From assembly GCA_037443765.1 (NCBI GenBank), contig JBBINS010000002.1, forward strand, positions 8,386 through 72,385: a stretch of 64,000 nt of DNA, in the 5' to 3' direction. The notes beneath the pieces were generated by a model. The model saw only the letters and a program-made list of their open reading frames with translations. It did no database searches and was not told where the DNA came from. Numbering within the stretch: position 1 is the first letter of the stretch; the number at the start of each line of letters is the position of its first letter. The DNA comes from CAIKZZ01 sp037443765 (GTDB taxonomy: Bacteria; Pseudomonadota; Gammaproteobacteria; Steroidobacterales; Steroidobacteraceae). Position numbers and translations under genes: made by a program. Positions 1 through 7,688 of this stretch are shown one piece after another.

Positions 1-2
1 TC

Positions 3-422
3 GCCACGGCCTGGCGCGACGGCCCGGAGGCATACCACGGCATCACCGTCGCGGGCTTCCCCAACCTCTTCATGCTGCTCGGACCGAACACCGGCACCGG
101 GCATACGTCGGTGCTGATCCCGATCGAGGCGCAGGCGCGCTACGTCCTCGCCTGCATCGGCGAACTCGGCCGGCGCGGCGCCCGTTCGATGGACGTCCGC
201 GCCGACGTCCTCGAACGGTACAACGCCGCGTTGCAGCGGCGGCTCGCGGCGACCGTGTGGGCGTCGCCACGATGCACAAGCTGGTACAAGACGCGCTCCG
301 GCAAGATTCTCGCCACCTACCCCGGCTACATCACGCGCTACGTGCTCGAGACCCGCCGGCCGCGCTACGCCGACTACGTCTTCGAGCCGGGCGCGGGTGC
401 GCCCCCGTCGCCCAGAACCTGA
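3..422 (+). CDS. Flavin-containing (Baeyer-Villiger type) monooxygenase, C-terminal part
   Basis: The gene starts before the window, and only about 139 C-terminal codons are visible. The segment GFPNLFMLLGPNTGTGH is the characteristic C-terminal stretch of the FAD/NADPH-dependent monooxygenases that include cyclohexanone- and steroid-type Baeyer-Villiger enzymes. The following WYKT and a Y-P-G motif also fit that family. These enzymes insert oxygen into ketones to make esters or lactones. The stop codon lies 10 bp before the likely start of an alpha/beta hydrolase, which could hydrolyse the ester product. The substrate cannot be told because the nucleotide-binding half is missing from the window. 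Confidence 0.85.
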   Translation, partial: ATAWRDGPEAYHGITVAGFPNLFMLLGPNTGTGHTSVLIPIEAQARYVLACIGELGRRGARSMDVRADVLERYNAALQRRLAATVWASPRCTSWYKTRSGKILATYPGYITRYVLETRRPRYADYVFEPGAGAPPSPRT

Positions 423-432
423 GGCCCACGCC

Positions 433-1362
433 ATGCCCTGGACCGCCCTGCTGCTCGTCGTCCCTGCCGTGGCGGCGCTGGTGCTCGCGCTCGAGTTCGC
501 TGCGCCGCGATGGATGGCGCGCAGGTGGCTCGCACTCGAGCGTGCGCGGGCGGGGCTGCGCGCCGCAAGCGTCGACGTCCCGGGCTTCTCGATGCCCTAC
601 CTCGACGGCGGCCGCGGTGAACCGCTCGTGCTGATCCACGGCTTCGGCGCCGACAAGGACAACTTCACGCGGATCGCGGGCTCCCTAACGCCGCACTTCC
701 GGGTCGTCGCGCCGGACGTGCCGGGTTTTGGTGAGGCGAGCCGCGATCCCGCGGCGCGCTACCACATCGACGCCCAGGTCGAGCGGTTGCGCGCCTTCAT
801 CGGCCAGCTCGGGCTAGGCGCCGTCCACCTCGGCGGCAGCTCCATGGGGGGATTCATCGCCGCGCAGTACGCCGCGACGTATCCCGCGGACGTGCGCAGC
901 CTCTGGTTGCTCGACGCCGCGGGCGCGACGCTCGCGCGCGACACCGAGCTCATCGGCCGCTACATCGAAACCGGCGAGATGCCGCTGCTGGTTTGCCGGG
1001 AAGCCGACTACGGCGCGCTGCTGCGCGCGGTCATGTACCGGATGCCGCTGCTGCCGCACTCCCTGCGCGTGGTGCTCGCGCGGCGGGCCGTCGCCGACTT
1101 CGACCTGCACACCCGGATCTTCCGCGAGATCGGGATCGAGTCGCCGGTGCTCGACGATCGTTACCCGGCGATCCGCGCGCCGACCCTGATCGTCTGGGGC
1201 CGGGAGGACCGGATCCTCAGCCCGGCCGCCGGCGAGGCGATGCGCCGGTCGATTCCGCGATCCAGACTCGTATTGATGGACGCCACCGGCCACCTGCCGA
1301 TGATCGAGCGCCCGCGGGCCACCGCGGCGGACTTTCTGGCGTTCGTCGCCGCCCCGCCCTGA
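433..1362 (+). CDS. Alpha/beta hydrolase with N-terminal membrane anchor
   Basis: A 309-residue protein if translation starts at the ATG at 433; an in-frame ATG at 397 would overlap the monooxygenase. Residues about 4-22 form a hydrophobic anchor or signal segment. The hydrolase fold follows, with the HGFG oxyanion motif (about residues 69-72), the nucleophile elbow GSSMG (Ser about 137), an acid in WGREDRI, and a C-terminal His in GHLPMIE. The order matches esterase/lipase-like members of the superfamily. Its position directly after a Baeyer-Villiger monooxygenase suggests ester or lactone hydrolysis in the same pathway, but that is inference from gene order. Confidence 0.85.
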   Translation: MPWTALLLVVPAVAALVLALEFAAPRWMARRWLALERARAGLRAASVDVPGFSMPYLDGGRGEPLVLIHGFGADKDNFTRIAGSLTPHFRVVAPDVPGFGEASRDPAARYHIDAQVERLRAFIGQLGLGAVHLGGSSMGGFIAAQYAATYPADVRSLWLLDAAGATLARDTELIGRYIETGEMPLLVCREADYGALLRAVMYRMPLLPHSLRVVLARRAVADFDLHTRIFREIGIESPVLDDRYPAIRAPTLIVWGREDRILSPAAGEAMRRSIPRSRLVLMDATGHLPMIERPRATAADFLAFVAAPP

Positions 1363-1460
1363 AGGCCGGCCGCCGGCCGGCCTGCGGCAACCCCGGACGA
1401 GCGCCGGGGGCCGGTTCTGCGATAGTGGCCCATCCCCTCGGACGACCGGGAGTCGCCGCC

Positions 1461-1937
1461 ATGACCGCCGCCATTGATGCCCTGCGCTCGAGCCCGCTCG
1501 CGACCGAACTGACGCCCGCGGAGACCAAGGTGCTCGCCGAACTCGTCCGCATCCGGGCCCTCAAGGACGGCGAGGTGCTGCTGCCGGAGGGCGCCCGCGA
1601 CGGTCTGCTGCACGTCGTCGTCAACGGCCGCATCGACGTGCTCAAGGACGGCGCCCACGGACGGACGCTGCTGCACACCGTCGAGCCCGGCGACCTCGTC
1701 GGCGAGTTGTCGTTCATGGACGACGAACCACGCTATGCCGCGCTGGTCGCCTCGGGCGCGACGGAGGTGCTGGTCCTCGACCGGCGCGACTTCGAGACGC
1801 TCGTCGAGCGCGAACCGCGCGTGGTCTACAAGGTCATGCGCGCCGTGATGCGCGTCGCGCACAAGGTGCAGCGCCGGCTGAGCCTGCAGATGCGCGACCT
1901 CGAGAACTACCTGTACCGGACCGGCGCCAAGACCTGA
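1461..1937 (+). CDS. Cyclic nucleotide-binding domain protein
   Basis: A 158-residue protein made almost entirely of one cNMP-binding (Crp-type) beta-roll, about residues 20-130. The phosphate-binding cassette region reads PGDLVGELSFMDDEPRYA, which follows the G-E-L/x-R-x-A pattern of the family. There is no helix-turn-helix after the roll, only a short charged helical tail, so it is not a Crp-type DNA-binding regulator as it stands. Stand-alone domains of this sort are usually regulatory subunits or sensors. It is separated by about 100 bp from the hydrolase and is convergent with the polysaccharide deacetylase gene. Confidence 0.8.
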   Translation: MTAAIDALRSSPLATELTPAETKVLAELVRIRALKDGEVLLPEGARDGLLHVVVNGRIDVLKDGAHGRTLLHTVEPGDLVGELSFMDDEPRYAALVASGATEVLVLDRRDFETLVEREPRVVYKVMRAVMRVAHKVQRRLSLQMRDLENYLYRTGAKT

Positions 1938-1952
1938 CGCGTCCTGGCGCCG

Positions 1953-2681
1953 CTACGGCGGCGCCGATCCGGGCGGTAGCATCTCGGCCACCGTGACGAA
2001 GCGGAAGCCGCGCACCGCGAGCCCGTCGACGATGCGCGGCAGCGCCTCTGCGGTGTGCCAGCCGCGACCGTTGACGTGCAGAATCAGGATGTCGCCCGGC
2101 CGCGTCCGCGCGAGGGTCTGCGCGACCAGGCGGTCCGCATCGACCGTCGGCGACGGGTCGCCCTCCGCCCAGCGCCAATGGACGACCTGGTAGCCGAGCG
2201 AACGCACGAGCGCGACGGTGCGCTCGTCGGCATTGCCGCCCGGGAACCGGAACAGCGTCGGTCGGCGCCCGGTCAGCGCCACCAACACGGCCTCGGCGCG
2301 CCTCACCTCCGCACGCACGCGATCATCCGCGAGCAGGCGCATGTCGCGCGGATGGCTCCAAGTGTGATTCTGGATCGACACGAAGTCATGACGCGCGAGT
2401 TCCCGGACGTCGTCGGCATTGTCGCGCGCGAAGCGGCCGCCCATGAACACCGTGAACGGAATCCGGCGCTGGATCAGAAAGTCGGTGATCCCGTGGTCGA
2501 GGCGCATGCGCTCGAAGGCCTCGCAGGCATCGAAGGTCAGAGCCACCACCCGATCGCGCGTTGGCAGCCGCGTCACGATGCCCGCCGGCACTGCGTCGGC
2601 GGCTGCGGGCGTCGCGGCGGCGAGCGCCGGCACGCTGGCAAGCCAGCAGAGCACCGCCGCGCCGACGCGCACGCCGTTCAC
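1953..2681 (-). CDS. Polysaccharide deacetylase (NodB-type), exported
   Basis: A 242-residue protein starting at GTG 2681, whose start codon overlaps the stop of the upstream acetyltransferase gene (GTGA). A signal peptide ends near ALAAATPA. The NodB homology domain shows VALTFDACE (motif 1, with the catalytic/metal Asp), the H-x3-H metal site in NHTWSHP (motif 2), RFPGGN (motif 3) and LILHVNGRG (motif 5). Family members remove acetyl groups from peptidoglycan, chitin-like or other exported glycans, working in the periplasm or at the cell surface. The Ala after the first Asp, where many relatives have a second Asp, is seen in some members. The substrate is not predictable. Confidence 0.88.
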   Translation of the reverse strand: MNGVRVGAAVLCWLASVPALAAATPAAADAVPAGIVTRLPTRDRVVALTFDACEAFERMRLDHGITDFLIQRRIPFTVFMGGRFARDNADDVRELARHDFVSIQNHTWSHPRDMRLLADDRVRAEVRRAEAVLVALTGRRPTLFRFPGGNADERTVALVRSLGYQVVHWRWAEGDPSPTVDADRLVAQTLARTRPGDILILHVNGRGWHTAEALPRIVDGLAVRGFRFVTVAEMLPPGSAPP

Positions 2682-3187
2682 GGCGTACGCCACTCGCTGC
2701 GCAGGATCGACATGATGCAGCGATCGGCGCGCGTGCCGTCCGGCATCCGGTACGCCGACCGGAGCAGTCCATCCTCGCGCATGCCGGCGCGCCGGTAGAC
2801 GTGGCGCGCACGCTCGTTGTGGGTGAAGACGTCGAGCCACAGGCGCTCGTTGGTCGTGGCCGTGAAGACCCAGTCGACGACGACGCCGAGGAATGGCGCG
2901 CCAAAGCCGCTGCCCGGCCGGGTCACGCAGATGCGCTTGAGCTTCGCCCCTTCGTGCGGGTCGGCGAGCGGCTGCAGGATCGCGAAGCCCTCGAGCTCGC
3001 CGCCCGGCCGGCCGCCGACGAGATAGCACGTGTCCGCCCGCGCCATCGCCGCGGCGTGCTCGTCCCGCGTCCACTGCGCCGTCAGCCGCTCGTAACCGGG
3101 AAGCCGCTCGGTCGCGAAGACGAAACCGACGTCCGCCGTCGTCGCGCGGCGCAGTTGCGAAACCGCACCCTGACCGGCCGCACGCAT
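2678..3187 (-). CDS. GNAT-family N-acetyltransferase
   Basis: A 169-residue protein with the GNAT acyl-CoA fold over most of its length. The acetyl-CoA pyrophosphate loop is recognisable as RPGSGFGAPFL, and the C-terminal block WLDVFTHNERARHVYRRAGM is the typical beta4-alpha4 segment (N-x-R-A-x-x-x-Y-x-x-x-G). It is the middle gene of a three-gene operon: the DUF4404 gene ends 3 bp upstream, and its own stop overlaps the GTG start of the deacetylase. The substrate, whether a small amine or a protein N-terminus, cannot be inferred. Confidence 0.85.
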   Translation of the reverse strand: MRAAGQGAVSQLRRATTADVGFVFATERLPGYERLTAQWTRDEHAAAMARADTCYLVGGRPGGELEGFAILQPLADPHEGAKLKRICVTRPGSGFGAPFLGVVVDWVFTATTNERLWLDVFTHNERARHVYRRAGMREDGLLRSAYRMPDGTRADRCIMSILRSEWRTP

Positions 3188-3190
3188 TCC

Positions 3191-3439
3191 TCAGATCCCC
3201 GCCTTGCCGAGCAGGTCGCCGACCTGGCGCAGCGTTGCCGCGACGGCCGGGTGGTCCGCCTCGAAGCGGACCGCCAGCGCCTCGAAGCCGCCCGGCGTCG
3301 TCGGCGCCGCGAGCCCGAGCCTCTCGATGTCGGAGACGACGACCCCGAGCAACCGCCAAGACTCCGCGTCAAGCGTTGCCGCCCGCGCCAGCTCGTCGTG
3401 CAGGCGCTGGAGGAGCGAGTTGAGTTGTTCACTGGACAT
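3191..3439 (-). CDS. DUF4404 family protein
   Basis: An 82-residue soluble, acidic, largely helical protein. The length, the N-terminal leucine-rich helix (LNSLLQRLHDELARA) and the ending RQVGDLLGKAGI match the small DUF4404 family found mainly in gammaproteobacteria. No catalytic motif or membrane segment is visible, and the family has no established function. The ATG at 3439 was chosen because it gives the normal family length. The gene leads an operon with the GNAT and polysaccharide deacetylase genes and follows the hsp20 terminator. Confidence 0.75.
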   Translation of the reverse strand: MSSEQLNSLLQRLHDELARAATLDAESWRLLGVVVSDIERLGLAAPTTPGGFEALAVRFEADHPAVAATLRQVGDLLGKAGI

Positions 3440-3516
3440 GAGGCCACTCCCGGGCGTAGACACCGCACCGATTCTACGTGATCCGGAGGCCGGCCCCGGC
3501 GGCCACCGCAATAAAC

Positions 3517-3543
3517 GGGGCGGGCCCACCAGGCGCCCGCCCC
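3517..3543 (-). terminator. Intrinsic terminator after hsp20
   Basis: A perfect 9-bp GC stem, GGGGCGGGC pairing with GCCCGCCCC across a 9-nt loop, lies 28 bp past the hsp20 stop on the minus strand. It is followed in the direction of transcription by GTTTATT. This is one of the few hairpins in the window with a T-rich tail. It would insulate hsp20 from the DUF4404 operon. Confidence 0.7.
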
Positions 3544-3570
3544 ACCGAGACCTCGCTCGAGTCAGGTCCG

Positions 3571-4023
3571 CTACTGGACGGCGATCTCGATCGGCTTCGG
3601 CATCGCCGCGACCACCTTCGGAATGTGGACCGTCAGCACGCCTTCCGCGCATTCGGCGCGGATCTTGGCGACGTCCACGTTCTCGGGCAGCGTGAACGTA
3701 CGGACGAACTTGCCGTAGAACGTCTCGACGCGATGCACCGTGTCCTTCTTCTCGTCGACGGCGAACTTGCGCTCGCCACGGATCTTCAGGAGGCCGTCAA
3801 CGACGTCGATCTTGACGTCTTCCTTCTTGACTTCCGGGAGCTCGGCCTTCACGAGGTACTCGTCCTTCTTCTCGATGATGTCGGCATTCGGACGCCACTC
3901 GGCGGTGATGTCGAGCTTCCGCGGCCAGGCGATCCGCGGCATGAAATCGCCGCTGAAGAACGGCTCGAACCGATCCAGATAACCTTCAAACGCCTTTACT
4001 GGGAATAGATCGCGGGCAAGCAT
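3571..4023 (-). CDS. Small heat-shock protein, Hsp20/alpha-crystallin family
   Basis: A 150-residue ATP-independent chaperone that holds unfolding proteins in the cytoplasm. The alpha-crystallin domain runs about residues 45-140, with the signature segments YLVKAELPEVKKEDVKI, LLKIRGER and the C-terminal GVLTVHIPK. A short hydrophobic N-arm precedes it, and IEIAV near the end is the I-x-I type tail used in oligomer assembly. AGGAGG lies just upstream of the ATG, predicting strong translation. The gene stands alone between a good terminator and a ~200-bp upstream region. No convincing heat-shock sigma-factor site was identified. Confidence 0.95.
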   Translation of the reverse strand: MLARDLFPVKAFEGYLDRFEPFFSGDFMPRIAWPRKLDITAEWRPNADIIEKKDEYLVKAELPEVKKEDVKIDVVDGLLKIRGERKFAVDEKKDTVHRVETFYGKFVRTFTLPENVDVAKIRAECAEGVLTVHIPKVVAAMPKPIEIAVQ

Positions 4024-4222
4024 GGCATCCTCCTAACCCCCACCCGCTGCGGCTGGTGTTGCCGCGTCGTCTTGGGTGGGCAACGGAAGCGTGCGCGTTC
4101 GTGCCGCGCCGTGCCATTGGCAGAGTGGCGATATATCTAGGCGCACGCCCATGGCGGGCTTCGCCGCCCGAAATACCCGCACCCTGCAGAATCAGCGTGT
4201 TGCGCGCCGTGCGCCCAGCGCG

Positions 4223-4816
4223 TCACACCGTCGCGAATCGCCTCGCGTGTGCGCTCCACGGCGGCGCGCTCGCGAGCGCCGCGACGACCTCGTCAGCGCT
4301 CGCGACGACCTGCCACATCTCGAGATGACGCGCGTCCATGAAGCGCTCGCGCACCGCGGACGCGAACAGGGCCAGCAGCGGGGCGTAGTAGTCGCGCGTG
4401 TTGACGATCACGATCGGCCCGAGGAACACGCCGAGCCGCTTGAGCGTGATCGCCTCGAGCAGCTCCTCGAAGGTCCCGCAACCGCCCGGCAGCGCGACGA
4501 CGGCCTCGCTGCGCGACAACATCAGGTGCTTGCGCGTCCGCATGTCCTCGACGATGTGCAGCTCGGTGAGGCCGTCGTGCGACACCTCGAGGTCCTTGAG
4601 GAAGCGCGGCAGGACACCGATCACGCGCCCGCCGCGCGCGAGCGCGCCGTCGGCGAGCGCACCCATCGAACCGATCCGGCTGCCGCCATAGACGATCGCG
4701 CGGCCATCATCGGCGAGCAGCCCGCCGAGCCGCCGAGCCGCCGCGTGGTACTCGGCATCGCAGCTGCCGCTCGAGGCGCAGTACACGCACACGGTGCGCG
4801 CCAGTCGCTCGCTCAT
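4223..4816 (-). CDS. LOG-family protein (TIGR00730), nucleoside 5'-monophosphate phosphoribohydrolase
   Basis: A 197-residue Rossmann-fold protein of the LOG / former 'lysine decarboxylase' family. It shows the N-terminal VCVYCASS strand, GGSRIGSMG in the nucleotide-binding loop, the R-K pair of MRTRKHLM, and the hallmark PGGCGTFEE (about residues 110-118). Characterised members cleave the N-glycosidic bond of (iso)pentenyl-AMP or AMP-like nucleotides, releasing the base and ribose 5-phosphate. The name lysine decarboxylase used in old annotations is not supported. Divergent from the membrane-protein gene at 4895, with 78 bp between the two starts. Confidence 0.9.
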   Translation of the reverse strand: MSERLARTVCVYCASSGSCDAEYHAAARRLGGLLADDGRAIVYGGSRIGSMGALADGALARGGRVIGVLPRFLKDLEVSHDGLTELHIVEDMRTRKHLMLSRSEAVVALPGGCGTFEELLEAITLKRLGVFLGPIVIVNTRDYYAPLLALFASAVRERFMDARHLEMWQVVASADEVVAALASAPPWSAHARRFATV

Positions 4817-4894
4817 CGCTTCACCCTGCCGGCGAGGAGGGAGCCGCCATTCTAGCGAATGCCGGCGGCGCGGCGCGGCGCATAATGCCCGCGC

Positions 4895-5956
4895 ATGGCA
4901 GCCGACTCCTTTTTGGGCGGCGCGGCGCGGGCCTTTGCCAGCCCGCCGCTCCTGCTCACGGCGGTCACCACCGCCGTGCTGGCGATCGGCGACGCCGCTG
5001 GAATGATCGGCATCCCGGTGCTGCTGATCGGCAGCTCGTGGGTCTGGACCTACACGTACCTGCTGGTCAGCGCCACCGCGCACGGGCGGCCGCTGCCGGT
5101 GCTCGCCGTCGAGAACGCCAACCCGTGGCACGAGCCGCGGCCGCTGCTGCAACTCGCGATGCTCGGGACCGCGGCGAGCCTCGCATGGTGGCTCGGCGAG
5201 CACGTCGGGCGGTGGGCCGCGGTCGGCGTCGCGGCCGCGACGCTGCTGTCCTTCCCTGCCTCGCTCGCGCTGCTCGCCGTCGAGGGCGAGCCGCTGCGCG
5301 CCGCGTCGCCCGTTGCGATCGTGCGCGTCGCGCTGGGCCTCGGACCGCGCTACCTCGCCGTGGTCGCGCTCGGTGGTGCCTACGGGGTCGTCACGATCGG
5401 GCTCGCCCGAGTCGTGCCGACGTTCGTCGTGGTCGCCGTCGGACAGATGCTGCTGTACTCGCTGGCGACGGCACTCGGCGTCGCGCTGTACGCGCGCCGC
5501 CACGAACTCGGCCTCGAGGCATGGCACTCGCCGGAGCGCGACGCGGCGCGTGACGCCGCGCTCGCCGACCGCGACCGGACGGCGCTCGCGGCCGAGATCT
5601 ACGGGCTCATGCGCGCCCGCCACCCCGAGGTCGCGTGGTCGCGGGCGACCGCATGGCTCGAGGCGGCCGGTCGCGATCCGGCGGCGATCCTCTGGCTGCG
5701 CGATCGTGCGCTCGAGTGGGACGAGCGGCGCTTCGCCGACCGGCTCGGCGAGGAACTCGTGTCGCGACTGATCGCCCTCGGCCGCCGCGGCGAGGCGCTC
5801 GCGGAGGTCGAGGCCTGCTGGCGGCGGGGCGGCAGCTTCGCGCCTATCGACTACCGCGACCGCGACGTGCTCGAAGGCGTCGCCCGCGAGCTCGGGCGCG
5901 ACGTCGTGCGCGAGCGCCTGCGGGCCGAGCGCGGGCGGCGCGGCGAACCGGCCTGA
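4895..5956 (+). CDS. Conserved membrane protein with cytoplasmic helical C-terminal domain
   Basis: A 353-residue protein not assigned to a named family. Residues about 15-210 contain roughly six hydrophobic segments arranged in pairs (for example VLLIGSSWVWTYTYLLVSA and LAVVALGGAYGVVTIGLA). Residues 215-353 are charged and helical, with TPR-like spacing of W/L/A residues, and lack membrane segments. No catalytic motif was recognised. The first half resembles DUF4013-type membrane proteins in layout only. It lies 48 bp upstream of the serine dehydratase gene on the same strand and may be cotranscribed with it. Confidence 0.65.
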   Translation: MAADSFLGGAARAFASPPLLLTAVTTAVLAIGDAAGMIGIPVLLIGSSWVWTYTYLLVSATAHGRPLPVLAVENANPWHEPRPLLQLAMLGTAASLAWWLGEHVGRWAAVGVAAATLLSFPASLALLAVEGEPLRAASPVAIVRVALGLGPRYLAVVALGGAYGVVTIGLARVVPTFVVVAVGQMLLYSLATALGVALYARRHELGLEAWHSPERDAARDAALADRDRTALAAEIYGLMRARHPEVAWSRATAWLEAAGRDPAAILWLRDRALEWDERRFADRLGEELVSRLIALGRRGEALAEVEACWRRGGSFAPIDYRDRDVLEGVARELGRDVVRERLRAERGRRGEPA

Positions 5957-6004
5957 CGCCCGCCCGGAATTGCGGCGCCGGTGCGATCCCGTCAGACTTC
6001 CCGC

Positions 6005-7375
<1,371 letters not shown>

Positions 7376-7688
7376 CGGCGCTGCCGCGGACGCGACGGTT
7401 CAGCGGGGCGCGGGGCCCCGCGGGCGCCGTGGGCAGGCGGCGGGCGGCCGGCCTGTACTCGCGGCCAGATGCCGGCGCCAGCGGATGCCCTGCACGAGCC
7501 CCGCGTACAAGAGCCACACTGCGCTCTCGGGCGTCATCAGGGATTCCGGATCTCGAGGGGCATTGGGTTTCACGACGACCTCCCGGCTTCCCTCCATGGA
7601 TCGGCCGGACCGGGCGACGCTTGAGCCGCGCCACTTCAGGAAGCCGAAAGCGTGACCGGCTGCCCGTCCCGGGCCGCCGCGCACCGCC
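7376..7688. other. Intergenic region between convergent sdaA and ppc
   Basis: No gene recognised in this 313 bp. The open frames crossing it show no family motif. A 14-bp GC palindrome, CGCGGGGCCCCGCG, at 7409-7422 could form a hairpin after sdaA, but no T-rich tail follows it. Confidence 0.5.
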
